DNA from: Methanosarcinales archaeon
Lineage (GTDB): Archaea; Halobacteriota; Methanosarcinia; Methanosarcinales; Methanoperedenaceae
DNA: 64,000 nucleotides
NCBI GenBank assembly: GCA_905339155.1
Contig: CAJPFJ010000007.1
Coordinates: 30,936 to 94,935 of the forward strand
Direction of reading: 5' to 3'
The notes beneath the pieces were generated by a model. The model had not been told where the DNA came from. It made no database searches and saw nothing but the letters and a program-made list of their open reading frames with translations. Made by a program: the position numbers and the translations under genes. Shown in pieces: positions 33,335 through 42,822 of the stretch. How positions within the stretch are numbered: the stretch's first letter is position 1; every line of letters begins with the position of its first letter.

Positions 33335-35217
33335 AGATCAAGATATGTATACCTGTTCATGACATTCCTGTAATTATTCATAATTTCTTCAGCGTCCGAA
33401 CTTGATAAACCGCACTCTTTTACCGCCTGGTTTACCTCGGATTCAAATGCTGATAGAAGATAATTATTATTATATTTTGCATATCCAAGGACATCGCAAT
33501 TCCTGTCGCCGTTCACTATTTGTTTGATGTGCCATCCACCACTTTCATCAACAATGATATGAGCCTCATTTGCCGAACCGAACAAATTGTGATAATCGCC
33601 AATCGTATCCTGGTATGCGCCGATCAAAAGGACTGCAAGATAATACGATCCATTATTCAGCTCATGAAGTTCAAGAATTTCTTTTACATCCTTTAAATCC
33701 ACGAATTTGTCGATCTCGCCATCGGAATCACATGTAATATCAACTATAGTACCATACTCCGTGGGTTTTTCGTTGTTCCTGCTGACAGGAACTATCGGAA
33801 ATAATTGTTTTATTGCCCAGAAATCCGGAACTGACTGGAAAACCGAAAAATTCCCGATATACTTCTTGGAGAGAAGCTTATTCAGGTCATCGAAATCATC
33901 GGATTTGTTCTGCGTCTCCTTTGCATAGCCGACAGCTTTTTCACATATCTGCCAGAAAAGGATCTCACCCATTGATTTGTCCTCCAATTCAATTTCACCG
34001 AGATTAAACAGGGAAAGAAGTTCTTCCCGGTGAAGCAGGACATCGTGATAAAATTCTACATAGTTCTTTATATTAATTTCTTTAAGAGCATCATATAATT
34101 CCGTTATGATATGAGGCTCATTTCCACGAAGTTCAACATGTTTATTTAAATCCCCATTCTTATTTCCCTTGATATTAATGACAAGAACGGAATGGTATGA
34201 GGAAATCGCACGGCCACTTTCGGATAATATTATGGGATGAATTACATTTTCTTCATCACATACTTCTTTAAGTGAATAAACAACATTATTTGCATATTCC
34301 TGGATCGTGTAATTGGCGCTTGATTCGGATGAAGTCTTGCTGCCATCATAATCAACACCGAGACCTCCTCCGATATTGAAATATTTGATGTTTATATGCT
34401 TTAATTTTATTTTGGCATAAACTCTTGCCGCTTCTTTGACCGCTTTCTGGATCCTCCTTATTTCGGTAATCTGGGAGCCGATGTGGAAATGAAGCATCTG
34501 GAGCTGGTCGAGCATATTGTATTCTCGGAGGATCTTTATACATTCGAGTATCTCTGTGGTTGATAGGCCGAATTTTGCTGATTCTCCACCTGATTCAGCC
34601 CATTTGCCGCTTCCCTTTGAATAGAGTTTGGCCCGTATCCCGATTATCGGTTTAACATTTAAACGTTTTGCGATCTCAAGCAGGCGTTTTGTTTCACTGA
34701 ACTCATCGATTACTATGACAACTTTATTGCTCAGTTTGATAGCATTCAAAGCAAGATGGAGATATTCATCATCCTTGAATCCATTGCAAATAAGAAGTGC
34801 ATCGTTGCTCAGGTCGAATGACAGTGCACCAAGAAGTTCCGCTTTCGTCCCTACTTCTAGGCCTGTATTATATTTCTTGCCTGATTTGACGATTTCTTCT
34901 ATTACCTCTTTTCGCTGGTTCACCTTCATGGGGAAAATTGCCTGGTAAGTGTTATTATATTTATATTCTGATATTGAATGTGAAAAAGCGCTGTTCAATG
35001 TTTTTATTTGTGACTCCAGGATTTGCGGGAACCTGAATAATATTGGAAAATTTATTTTTTTAGATACAAGATAATCAACCACCTTTTTGATATCTATGAC
35101 CAGGGCATCGTTTTTTGTTGGTTTGACAATCAAATTACCATTTCTATTTAATGAAAAATAACCACTTCCCCATCGATCTATTCCATAAAGTTCTATAGCA
35201 TCCTCAATTTTCCACAT
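33331..35217 (-). CDS. speA: Biosynthetic arginine decarboxylase (PLP-dependent, SpeA type)
   Basis: A 628-residue fold-III PLP decarboxylase making agmatine from arginine. The PLP lysine is in FPMKVNQ near 98; HFHIGSQI near 247 and NIGGGLGVDYDG near 283 are the conserved barrel strands; LSESGRAI and CDSDGEIDKFVD fit SpeA. The length matches bacterial SpeA (630-660). Most methanogens use the unrelated pyruvoyl-dependent enzyme, so this bacterial-type gene may have been acquired. A small membrane gene is coupled downstream. Confidence 0.9.
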   Translation of the reverse strand: MWKIEDAIELYGIDRWGSGYFSLNRNGNLIVKPTKNDALVIDIKKVVDYLVSKKINFPILFRFPQILESQIKTLNSAFSHSISEYKYNNTYQAIFPMKVNQRKEVIEEIVKSGKKYNTGLEVGTKAELLGALSFDLSNDALLICNGFKDDEYLHLALNAIKLSNKVVIVIDEFSETKRLLEIAKRLNVKPIIGIRAKLYSKGSGKWAESGGESAKFGLSTTEILECIKILREYNMLDQLQMLHFHIGSQITEIRRIQKAVKEAARVYAKIKLKHINIKYFNIGGGLGVDYDGSKTSSESSANYTIQEYANNVVYSLKEVCDEENVIHPIILSESGRAISSYHSVLVINIKGNKNGDLNKHVELRGNEPHIITELYDALKEINIKNYVEFYHDVLLHREELLSLFNLGEIELEDKSMGEILFWQICEKAVGYAKETQNKSDDFDDLNKLLSKKYIGNFSVFQSVPDFWAIKQLFPIVPVSRNNEKPTEYGTIVDITCDSDGEIDKFVDLKDVKEILELHELNNGSYYLAVLLIGAYQDTIGDYHNLFGSANEAHIIVDESGGWHIKQIVNGDRNCDVLGYAKYNNNYLLSAFESEVNQAVKECGLSSSDAEEIMNNYRNVMNRYTYLDL

Positions 35218-35313
35218 TTATTTAGAATTCACGTCCTCATTATTGATAAATCCAGCGCAATAATACTTTATCAAGTTTAAAGTTTTCCGTCGAATATCTT
35301 AAAAATATAATAC

Positions 35314-35601
35314 TTAATATAATGTACCGTCATTTAATTCCTTATGAAGATAATAAGTTGCAACAACAATCCCGAGGAATCCAAGAACCCATTCAATATA
35401 CTTTATTGACAATACAGGTTCGCCTGCGGAAAAATAGACATATCCATCTAGGTTTGCAAATATCCATGTGAACAGTATTACTATCATGTAGCTTATCAAT
35501 GCCATAAGACCAAGGATCCTGAATATTTTATTTGATGAATTTGGTTTTTCTCCTTCAACCTGATATTTATTATACTGATTCACAACAGTACTTTCTCCCA
35601 T
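35314..35601 (-). CDS. Small membrane protein, 95 residues
   Basis: Two hydrophobic segments (about 26-46, ILGLMALISYMIVILFTWIF, and 65-83) after a hydrophilic N-terminus (MGESTVVNQYNKYQVEGEKPNS). No family recognised. It lies 96 nt upstream of the arginine decarboxylase gene on the same strand and divergent from aroA. Composition and codon use look genuine. Confidence 0.5.
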   Translation of the reverse strand: MGESTVVNQYNKYQVEGEKPNSSNKIFRILGLMALISYMIVILFTWIFANLDGYVYFSAGEPVLSIKYIEWVLGFLGIVVATYYLHKELNDGTLY

Positions 35602-35702
35602 GATATATTATAGTTAACTAATCATAGTTATCATCATAATCATACAAAGTTATGGGCATATAAATTATAAATAGTTGCATCTTCAATTAGCATGTTCAAC
35701 AC

Positions 35703-36980
35703 ATGAAACTGACAATCAATAGATCCGAAGTAAAAGGCACAGTTAATGCTCCACCATCAAAAAGCTACACTCACAGGGCTGTTACCATCGCAGCCCTCTC
35801 AAAAAAAACAACAGTCAATAATCCCCTGATCTCAGAGGATACAAAAGCGACTATAAGAGCCTCCGAAGCTTTCGGGGCAATTGTTGAACCAAAAAACGAT
35901 TCTCTACTTATTACAGGATTTGATGGAAAATTAACAATTCCTGATAATGTGCTTGATATTGCAAATTCAGGCACAACACTTCGTATAATGACTGCGGTGT
36001 CCTCTCTTGTTGATGGAGCCACTGTACTTACCGGGGATGCAAGTATAAGGACAAGACCAAATACGCCCCTCCTGAATGCTCTCAATGATCTTGGAGCAGA
36101 GGCATTTTCTACGCGCAATAATGGTCTGGCTCCAATAGTTGTCAGGGGCAAAATGAAGGGAGGAAAAGTCCAAATTGAGGGCTCGATAAGCTCGCAATTC
36201 GTTTCAGCATTGCTGATCGCATGCCCTTTTGCAGAAAACGAGACCACCATAATGATACAGGGCGAATTGAAATCACGGCCGTATGTTAATATTACAATTG
36301 ATATGCTAAAGGATGCAGGAGCCAGTATAAGTATTGATGAAAGAGATAATTCTTTTACAATACCCCCCAACCAGAAATATGATATGCGGTCATATAATGT
36401 TCCGGGGGATTTTTCTTCAGCTTCCTATATGATGGCAGCAGGAGCTTTATGTGGAGACGTCACTATTAAAAACCTGTACCCTTCCCAACAGGGTGATTCT
36501 GCATTGATAGGGATACTTGAAAAAATGGGAGCACAAATCTCATGGGACAGAAAAAAAGGAGAAGTGAAAGTATGCAAAAGCGAGCTTTGCGGCATCAAAG
36601 TGGATGTGGGCAAGACGCCAGACCTGGTTCCTACTCTAGCAGTGCTCGGGGCAGCTTCTATGGGACAAATGGTTATCGAGAATGCGCAACACGTAAGATA
36701 CAAGGAAACTGACAGGCTTCATGCAATGACAGTTGAACTCAAGAAAATGGGTGTTGATATCACTGAAGAAAAAGACAGGTTGATAATCAAAGGCGGGAAA
36801 ATAAAGGGAGCAAAAGTGCACGGCTGGGATGACCACAGGATCGTAATGGCGCTTGCGATCGCAGGAATGGTAGCTGGAGAAACCACTATCGATACAATAG
36901 AATCCGTATGCATTTCATACCCCGGGTTCTTTGAGGATTTAAGAAAGAGCGGTGCGGTTGTTGATTTGCCAGAAAAATAG
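35703..36980 (+). CDS. aroA: 3-phosphoshikimate 1-carboxyvinyltransferase (EPSP synthase)
   Basis: A 425-residue enzyme joining shikimate-3-phosphate and PEP in the aromatic amino acid pathway. Conserved residues: PPSKSYTHRAV near 18, LDIANSGTTLRIM near 89, and RYKETDRLHAM near 340, all family signatures. TATA (TTATAAATAG) about 30 nt before the ATG, with no SD, points to a leaderless mRNA. Its C-terminal region ends SYPGFFEDLRKSGA. Followed by tRNA-Met. Confidence 0.93.
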   Translation: MKLTINRSEVKGTVNAPPSKSYTHRAVTIAALSKKTTVNNPLISEDTKATIRASEAFGAIVEPKNDSLLITGFDGKLTIPDNVLDIANSGTTLRIMTAVSSLVDGATVLTGDASIRTRPNTPLLNALNDLGAEAFSTRNNGLAPIVVRGKMKGGKVQIEGSISSQFVSALLIACPFAENETTIMIQGELKSRPYVNITIDMLKDAGASISIDERDNSFTIPPNQKYDMRSYNVPGDFSSASYMMAAGALCGDVTIKNLYPSQQGDSALIGILEKMGAQISWDRKKGEVKVCKSELCGIKVDVGKTPDLVPTLAVLGAASMGQMVIENAQHVRYKETDRLHAMTVELKKMGVDITEEKDRLIIKGGKIKGAKVHGWDDHRIVMALAIAGMVAGETTIDTIESVCISYPGFFEDLRKSGAVVDLPEK

Positions 36981-37051
36981 AAAATATTCTAATAGATATC
37001 TAAACAAAGACGATATATTTTAATACATCTTTGCATGTAGGGGAGGGATAT

Positions 37052-37162
37052 GCCCAGGTGGCCTAGTTGGTTAGGGCGCCAGACTCATAGGGTAAATTTG
37101 AATAGGCGCTTTGAGTCTCCTGAGAAATCTGGAGGTCACGGGTTCGGATCCCGTCCTGGGCA
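37052..37162 (+). tRNA. tRNA-Met (CAT), elongator, with 37-nt intron
   Basis: Acceptor GCCCAGG (37052-37058) pairs with CCTGGGC (37155-37161), discriminator A. D arm GCC...GGC, T arm ACGGG/TTCGGAT/CCCGT. Anticodon CAT at 37086-37088 in the loop CTCATA...A. The intron between positions 37 and 38 spans 37090-37126; removing it leaves a 74-nt tRNA with anticodon stem CCAGA/TCTGG. A TATA-like GATATATTTT lies 31-40 nt upstream. Elongator type because of the CCAGA stem and the absence of the initiator's GGG/CCC pairs. CCA is not encoded. Confidence 0.9.
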
Positions 37163-37210
37163 TTGTACTTTTTACTCGTCATAAAAACTTTTTGGTGACT
37201 ATTTTAAGTT

Positions 37211-38509
37211 CTATCGGTTCCAGGATATTATCTCATTTAAATCAGATTCAATATTCTTTGAAATAAAATAAATAGTGGTCTTCCCATCGCTTTCTTTAGA
37301 AACGATTTCATACCTGACTAAAACATCAAGATGATGCCTGATAGTCTTATAATCCAAATTTAGGGATTTAGTTAATTGATGTGCATTATAAGACTTGCCA
37401 ATAAGGTTTTTCAGGATTTTCGCCCGGGTCCTTCCTCCCCTGGAACCTTCAATCAGATTGAATAGAAGCTTCATTTGTTTATTGGATTTCTTCAATTCTT
37501 GTTTTAGTTTTATATTTTCAGTAATATCTCTTGCTATGCCATGAATTTCTATTATCTGCTCACCTTTTTTTATTTCCCTATTATTTATCTCAATCCATCT
37601 ATGTTCACCATTTTTACATACAATCTCAAGGATCTCTGTCTGATACATAATTTCCCCGCGAAGACGTCTTTGCTTGATTTCTTGAACGGTTTTCAAACTT
37701 TCAGGTGTGACTATTTTAGAAATGTTGCAGCCAATAACTTCTTCTCTTCTATAGCCGATTATTTGAAATCCAGCCTGATTCATTTTCAAAAAATTACCAT
37801 CAGGATCGACTACGTACATAACATATTGAGCGTTTTCAAAGAGTTCACGGAATTTTGCTTCGGATTCGAATAATTTATTGTGCGATATCTTGATCTTTTC
37901 TTGAAGATGCTGTTCATAATCTTTTAGTTCAAGGATATTTTTTTTTAATCTGGTGCACATCCTGGCATTTTGGACCACGGATGATGCCTGAGATGCGGCA
38001 ATGTTAGCAAAATCGATCTCTTCATCCGTAAATTCGTGGACTTGCGCATTATAAATATTTAACAGGCCGATGACTTTGGCTCCTTTTTTCATAGGAGTAA
38101 ATATCTGGGATGAAAATCCCAGTTCTTTTGCCAGCTCCACCCAGGGCTTATCTCTGGGTTCTTCAAATACATTCGGAACCAGATAATATTTACCAGTCTC
38201 CAGAACAATACCTGAAGGGCTTGTTGTTATTGGCATGTTGAATTTTTTTGCCAACTCATATACCCTTTCAATATAATCACATGGAAGCCCGTATGAAGCA
38301 GCCATCTCAAGCTGTTTAGTAACTTCATCAATAAGCATTATCGTGCCTGAATGTGCATTCATCGATTCGCAGGTAATTTTCAGTATATTGTTCAGAATTT
38401 TACTAAATTCAAAAGTCACATCTATTGATGCAATATCAGATAATGCTTTCAGTTTCGTTGATTCGTTTTTATCCATCCTGGAGCGCTGGGTTCTGGGGAC
38501 AGGAGACAT
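37211..38509 (-). CDS. GAF-PAS sensor with C-terminal winged-helix DNA-binding domain
   Basis: 432 residues. A GAF domain (about 35-195; MLIDEVTKQLEMAASYG), a linker helix, a PAS domain (about 215-335; FELFENAQYVMYVVDPDGN-like start, IGYRREEVIGCNIS and EIHGIARDITE end), and a C-terminal HTH of ArsR/wHTH type (NAHQLTKSLNLDYKTIRHHLDVL). There is no kinase domain, so it is a one-component regulator that senses a small ligand and binds DNA. The ATG at 38509 lies 41 nt inside the flavin gene and follows AAGGAG with good spacing; an internal ATG at 38476 overlaps by only 8 nt. Confidence 0.85.
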   Translation of the reverse strand: MSPVPRTQRSRMDKNESTKLKALSDIASIDVTFEFSKILNNILKITCESMNAHSGTIMLIDEVTKQLEMAASYGLPCDYIERVYELAKKFNMPITTSPSGIVLETGKYYLVPNVFEEPRDKPWVELAKELGFSSQIFTPMKKGAKVIGLLNIYNAQVHEFTDEEIDFANIAASQASSVVQNARMCTRLKKNILELKDYEQHLQEKIKISHNKLFESEAKFRELFENAQYVMYVVDPDGNFLKMNQAGFQIIGYRREEVIGCNISKIVTPESLKTVQEIKQRRLRGEIMYQTEILEIVCKNGEHRWIEINNREIKKGEQIIEIHGIARDITENIKLKQELKKSNKQMKLLFNLIEGSRGGRTRAKILKNLIGKSYNAHQLTKSLNLDYKTIRHHLDVLVRYEIVSKESDGKTTIYFISKNIESDLNEIISWNR

Positions 38510-39557
38510 ATTTTTCTCCTTTTAAGAAATAAAGGCAATTGCCACAATCTTTACATTCATTATAGAATTGGCTATTTAAGGATTTCCTAATAAAAAAAGG
38601 GTCAGCTACCTGCGGCCTGCATATTGCAACAAGGTCCGCCTTTTTTTCTGAAATAATATTATTCGCATATTCAAGATTTCGAATATTATCAGAGCATATG
38701 ACAGGAACATCCACTGCTTTACGAATTGCGGTAGCAAGATGAACATGGACGCCCTCACCCAATTCCATTTTCGGCGCCATCCTGTGAATACTCGAATATG
38801 TTCCTGCCGCCACGCTTAGAACATCAGCTCCGGCTTCCGCAAGCCTTAAAGCAAAGATCCTTGTTTCTTTCAAGGTAAGCCCACCCTCCACGAATTCATC
38901 AACACTGATCCGGCATGATATGGGAATATTTCCAATACTTCTTTTGACCTTTTCGATTATTTCAGTAAAGAAAAGAGTTTTATCGCTGCCATATTCATCT
39001 TTTCGTTTGTTCGAATATGGTGAAAGGAAACCCCCGATAAGGTAGCCGTAAGCGCCATGTAGTTCGATTAACTGTGCTCCCGCTTTTTTTGCCCTTGCTC
39101 CAGCGTGCACGAAATCATCCTGAATCTTCTTGATCCCTTCTATATCAAGTTCAACAGGATTTTCTTTCATTAAAGGGCAAGGGATCGCTGAAGGTGCAAC
39201 GACAGGATAACCTGTGATCGCGGATAAGGTCTGCCGACCTGCATGGATCAACTGTGCTCCTGCAACAGAACCATTATTTTTGATGTGTGAAAAAAGTTCT
39301 TTCAATCCTGGAATGTTTCTGTCATCATTGATCTTTATTACATTCGTTTCAGGTGCTCCTTCGTCGGAAACTGCCATACAGCCTGCTATGACAAGACCGC
39401 TTCCTCCTGCAGCTATTTTTCCATAAAACCGCAGCAATCTTTCAGTAATATACCCCTCTGATGAAGCGTAATTTGTCTGGAAAGCTGGAAAAACTACTCT
39501 ATTTGGTAATATAATGTCATTGATTTCTAAAGGTTCTAATAAACTCTTAAATACCAT
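38469..39557 (-). CDS. Old-yellow-enzyme family NADH:flavin oxidoreductase with Fe-S motif
   Basis: A 362-residue FMN TIM-barrel. N-terminus FKSLLEPLEINDIILPNRVV and ELHGAYGYLIGGFLSPYSNKR (with the family catalytic Y/H loop) define the group. After the barrel comes CKDCGNCLYF...C, the [4Fe-4S] motif of enoate and 2,4-dienoyl-CoA reductases, but the usual C-terminal FAD/NAD(P) half (about 300 residues) is absent. Electrons would therefore come from a separate partner such as ferredoxin. It is the first gene of a pair with the GAF-PAS-HTH regulator. Confidence 0.85.
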   Translation of the reverse strand: MVFKSLLEPLEINDIILPNRVVFPAFQTNYASSEGYITERLLRFYGKIAAGGSGLVIAGCMAVSDEGAPETNVIKINDDRNIPGLKELFSHIKNNGSVAGAQLIHAGRQTLSAITGYPVVAPSAIPCPLMKENPVELDIEGIKKIQDDFVHAGARAKKAGAQLIELHGAYGYLIGGFLSPYSNKRKDEYGSDKTLFFTEIIEKVKRSIGNIPISCRISVDEFVEGGLTLKETRIFALRLAEAGADVLSVAAGTYSSIHRMAPKMELGEGVHVHLATAIRKAVDVPVICSDNIRNLEYANNIISEKKADLVAICRPQVADPFFIRKSLNSQFYNECKDCGNCLYFLKGEKYVSCPQNPALQDG

Positions 39558-39706
39558 ATGTTTTTATGGATATGATTTCTTTCAATATTTAATATTTCCT
39601 AATGATAGCATTGGAGCTTTATTTAGAGCAGACATGAATGCAGGATTTGGCTCTATTAAAAGAACAAATATTTATTACAATAAACTAATGATAAGACTTG
39701 TTTTCA

Positions 39707-40522
39707 ATGATAGTCTTGCATGGAACATGGAAACCGCCTGCTTCAATAGAGGAGCGAGGAAACTTCTTTCTATGGGGTGAGTCTTCAACATCAACAAGGG
39801 TAAAACGCACAGGTCGTCCCCGGGCAGGGATGCCGCGTCCCCATCCTTTCCAGGCTTCGCAAGATGATATTTTCAAAATTATCACATCACCTGATTTTGC
39901 AAACAGCGGCATTAAAAAGGCGCGCCAGGATAGCGTATTCATCACGCTCCCCTCAATTTCAAATTCCCCGCAGGCTTCCCCTGACCTTATAAGGGAAGAT
40001 AGAAGCGAAAATGGAACAGAGAAAGTCGGGCTGACAGCATGGAAAATTGATGGTTTAAGCCTTCCGCCAGAAGATGCTGTGTCGCTCCTCACAATGTTTT
40101 CCGGTTTTTGGACAAAAATAGACGGTTTTGCCATCGGGACAGATTTTCGGTTCTGGAGCAAAGTCTCAAAATTCGCAATGGAACTTCTGTCAAAACAGCA
40201 TTTTGTTCCCGGACTCGTCTCCTCCGGGAATAATGGTCACAGCTTTGCTCGATGGCAGTACGTGCTCAATGACCAGGACGATATGACGCGCATGTCAATG
40301 CTTGCCGGCGCGATGCCGCCAATATGCAGATCTATCCTCCGGAATGGGCATCCAGGCCTTCCCGAAGCATTAGTTTCAGTTTTTCTAAATTCGGCAATTG
40401 ACGGGTGCATCCGGAGATGGATACCCATTTCTGAAATACAAAGGAAAACTTCGGGTATATCAATGGTGGTTAGAATCCCTTACAACAGGCCAACCGATAA
40501 AAACCAATACTCATGGACTTAA
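39707..40522 (+). CDS. SNF2 helicase N-terminal part (frameshifted from the rest)
   Basis: Begins MIVLHGTWKPPA, the usual start of archaeal/bacterial SNF2 proteins with an SNF2-associated N-terminal domain; the ATG at 39707 is preferred to a TTG 9 nt earlier. The frame diverges from family-like sequence near 40395-40440 (SAIDGCIRRWIP...) and stops at 40520-40522, while the family sequence continues in another frame (YKGKLRVYQWWLESL). A single-base deletion or insertion near the ACCCATTT tract would join both. Whether this is a real inactivating mutation, a programmed shift or a sequencing error is unclear. Confidence 0.7.
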   Translation: MIVLHGTWKPPASIEERGNFFLWGESSTSTRVKRTGRPRAGMPRPHPFQASQDDIFKIITSPDFANSGIKKARQDSVFITLPSISNSPQASPDLIREDRSENGTEKVGLTAWKIDGLSLPPEDAVSLLTMFSGFWTKIDGFAIGTDFRFWSKVSKFAMELLSKQHFVPGLVSSGNNGHSFARWQYVLNDQDDMTRMSMLAGAMPPICRSILRNGHPGLPEALVSVFLNSAIDGCIRRWIPISEIQRKTSGISMVVRIPYNRPTDKNQYSWT

Positions 40523-42803
40523 AACCCTATCTGAAGGAATAAGATCATGGAGCGGGCCAATACACGAAATAGAAAAATCCGGATTTCGCACATGTTTTCG
40601 CCTTGAACCGCCTGTATCGGAAGTAGATGATGGCTGGAGTCTTCGTTATTTCCTCCAGGCATCGGATGACCCGAGCCTTCTTGTTCCGGCAGATGAGGTT
40701 TGGAAGGAGTCACAGGACACTCTTTCATTCCTGACCCGTAAATTTGACCATCCGCAGGAAAAGCTGCTTGCTGACCTTGGAAAAGCCTCCCGGTTATTTA
40801 CCCCGATCGAAGATAGCCTGAATATGGCAAGACCTGTTGCCGCAGAACTTGGCACCCGGCAGGCTTATGCCTTCTTAAAAGAGGCAGCGTCCCTGCTTTC
40901 CGAAAGCGGCTTTGGCGTGCTTATCCCTCAATGGTGGAACAAGGGCGCGGCAAAAACCCAATTCGGGATAAAATTAAACGTAAAACCAAAACGCGAGCCA
41001 AAGACGGGAAAAGGAATATTTACGTTTGATTCAATAATAAGTTACAACTGGCAGCTTGCACTCGGGGGCGAAGCCATAAGTGAGGAGGAATTTGAGCGTC
41101 TTTCAATCCTCAAAGAGCCACTTGTGCGCATACGGGGACAATGGGTGGAACTGAAAAAAGATGAAATTGATGCAGCAATAAAATTCTTCAGATCAAAAAA
41201 TTCCGGCGAAATGACCTTGAGCGAGGCTATGAAGCTCAGTATTGGCCAGGGAGTATCCCAAACAGGTCTTCCAATTGCAGGATTTGAGGCAAAAGGGGGT
41301 CTATCTTCCGTGTTCGAACAATTATCCGGACGCAAAAGGGTAAAACAAATTCAGCAGCCAGACAGCTTTACAGGTGAGCTTCGCCCGTATCAGGTGAAAG
41401 GTCTCTCATGGCTTTCATTTTTGAGGCAGTATGGACTTGGAGCATGCCTTGCTGATGATATGGGGCTTGGAAAGACTATACAGCTCCTTGCTTTGTTATT
41501 AAAGGATAAAGAAGAAGGCATTGACAGGCCGACACTCCTTATATGTCCCACGTCGGTTGTCGGGAACTGGCAAAGAGAAGCAAAGAAGTTCGCCCCATCC
41601 CTTCGCGTACTTGTACATCACGGTATTAACCGCAGGAAGAAAGAGTTTCTCGAAGAAGTTCTTGATTACGACCTCATTATCAGTACCTATGCGCTCACTC
41701 ACAGGGACGAAGAAATACTCGCCGGGGTTGAATGGAATGGCGTTGTTCTAGATGAAGCGCAAAACATCAAGAATTCGTCAACCAAACAATCACAGGCCGT
41801 AAGAAGGATAAAAGCCGGATACCGGGTAGCTCTGACGGGGACCCCTGTTGAGAACCGCCTGAGTGAATTATGGTCTATCATGGAGTTCCTGAACCCGGGC
41901 TACCTCGGCTCTGCTGCAGGATTCAGGAGGGCTTTTGCTCTTCCCATTGAACGTTATAACGATAAAGAAGTTGGCTCGCGCCTGCGCAGCATTGTCACAC
42001 CGTTCGTACTTCGCCGCCTGAAGACAGATTCTTCTATCATAAAAGACCTCCCCGATAAAATCGAGATAAAAGAACACTGCAACCTCACAAAGGAGCAAGC
42101 TACGCTCTATGAAGCTGTTGTCGGGGACATGCTTAGAAAAATCGAGGAATCCAAAGGTATAGAAAGAAAAGGCGCGGTGCTTTCTGCTCTTATGAAGTTA
42201 AAGCAGGTGTGCAATCACCCGGCCCAGTTCCTTGGCGATGGCTCTTCCATACCGGAGCGATCAGGAAAGTTGAACCGCATAACAGAGATGCTTGAGGAAG
42301 TGCTTGCCGAGGGTGATTCTGCTATTATCTTTACACAATTCGCACAGATGGGAAGTATGCTTAAGACTCATTTCCAGAAGGTGTTCGGGCAGGAGGTACT
42401 CTTTTTGTACGGCGGAGTAAACCAGAAGCAAAGAGACCATATGGTCATGCGGTTCTCAGAAAAGAACGGCCCAAGGATATTCATACTTTCACTAAAAGCG
42501 GGTGGCGTGGGTCTAAATCTTACGCGTGCGAACCACGTTTTCCATTTTGACAGGTGGTGGAACCCGGCAGTGGAGAACCAGGCTACGGATAGGGCTTTCC
42601 GTATAGGGCAGACAAAGAAGGTACTGGTGCACAAGTTCATTTGTGATGGGACGCTTGAAGAAAAAATTGATGAGATGATAGAGGTAAAGAAAGATCTTGC
42701 CGAGAATATCATAGGCACAGGAGAAGGATGGTTGACCGAGATGACTACCCAACATTTGAAGGAGCTCTTCACGCTCAGGCGCGAGGCGGTGGCGGATGAA
42801 TGA
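40398..42803 (+). CDS. SNF2-family DEAD/DEAH helicase, main part
   Basis: Open for 801 codons; real sequence begins near 40430 (KYKGKLRVYQWW). It holds the SNF2 ATPase motor: motif I ADDMGLGKTIQ, motif II VVLDEAQNIKN, III ALTGTPVENRLSELW, V LSLKAGGVGLNLT, and VI QATDRAFRIGQ. The joined gene would be about 1030 residues, as in intact relatives. Function: DNA translocation in chromatin or repair-like remodelling. Its usual partner, a SWIM zinc-finger protein, follows after 19 nt. Confidence 0.85.
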   Translation: MTGASGDGYPFLKYKGKLRVYQWWLESLTTGQPIKTNTHGLKTLSEGIRSWSGPIHEIEKSGFRTCFRLEPPVSEVDDGWSLRYFLQASDDPSLLVPADEVWKESQDTLSFLTRKFDHPQEKLLADLGKASRLFTPIEDSLNMARPVAAELGTRQAYAFLKEAASLLSESGFGVLIPQWWNKGAAKTQFGIKLNVKPKREPKTGKGIFTFDSIISYNWQLALGGEAISEEEFERLSILKEPLVRIRGQWVELKKDEIDAAIKFFRSKNSGEMTLSEAMKLSIGQGVSQTGLPIAGFEAKGGLSSVFEQLSGRKRVKQIQQPDSFTGELRPYQVKGLSWLSFLRQYGLGACLADDMGLGKTIQLLALLLKDKEEGIDRPTLLICPTSVVGNWQREAKKFAPSLRVLVHHGINRRKKEFLEEVLDYDLIISTYALTHRDEEILAGVEWNGVVLDEAQNIKNSSTKQSQAVRRIKAGYRVALTGTPVENRLSELWSIMEFLNPGYLGSAAGFRRAFALPIERYNDKEVGSRLRSIVTPFVLRRLKTDSSIIKDLPDKIEIKEHCNLTKEQATLYEAVVGDMLRKIEESKGIERKGAVLSALMKLKQVCNHPAQFLGDGSSIPERSGKLNRITEMLEEVLAEGDSAIIFTQFAQMGSMLKTHFQKVFGQEVLFLYGGVNQKQRDHMVMRFSEKNGPRIFILSLKAGGVGLNLTRANHVFHFDRWWNPAVENQATDRAFRIGQTKKVLVHKFICDGTLEEKIDEMIEVKKDLAENIIGTGEGWLTEMTTQHLKELFTLRREAVADE

Positions 42804-42822
42804 TGAGGAAAACGGGAGTTAA

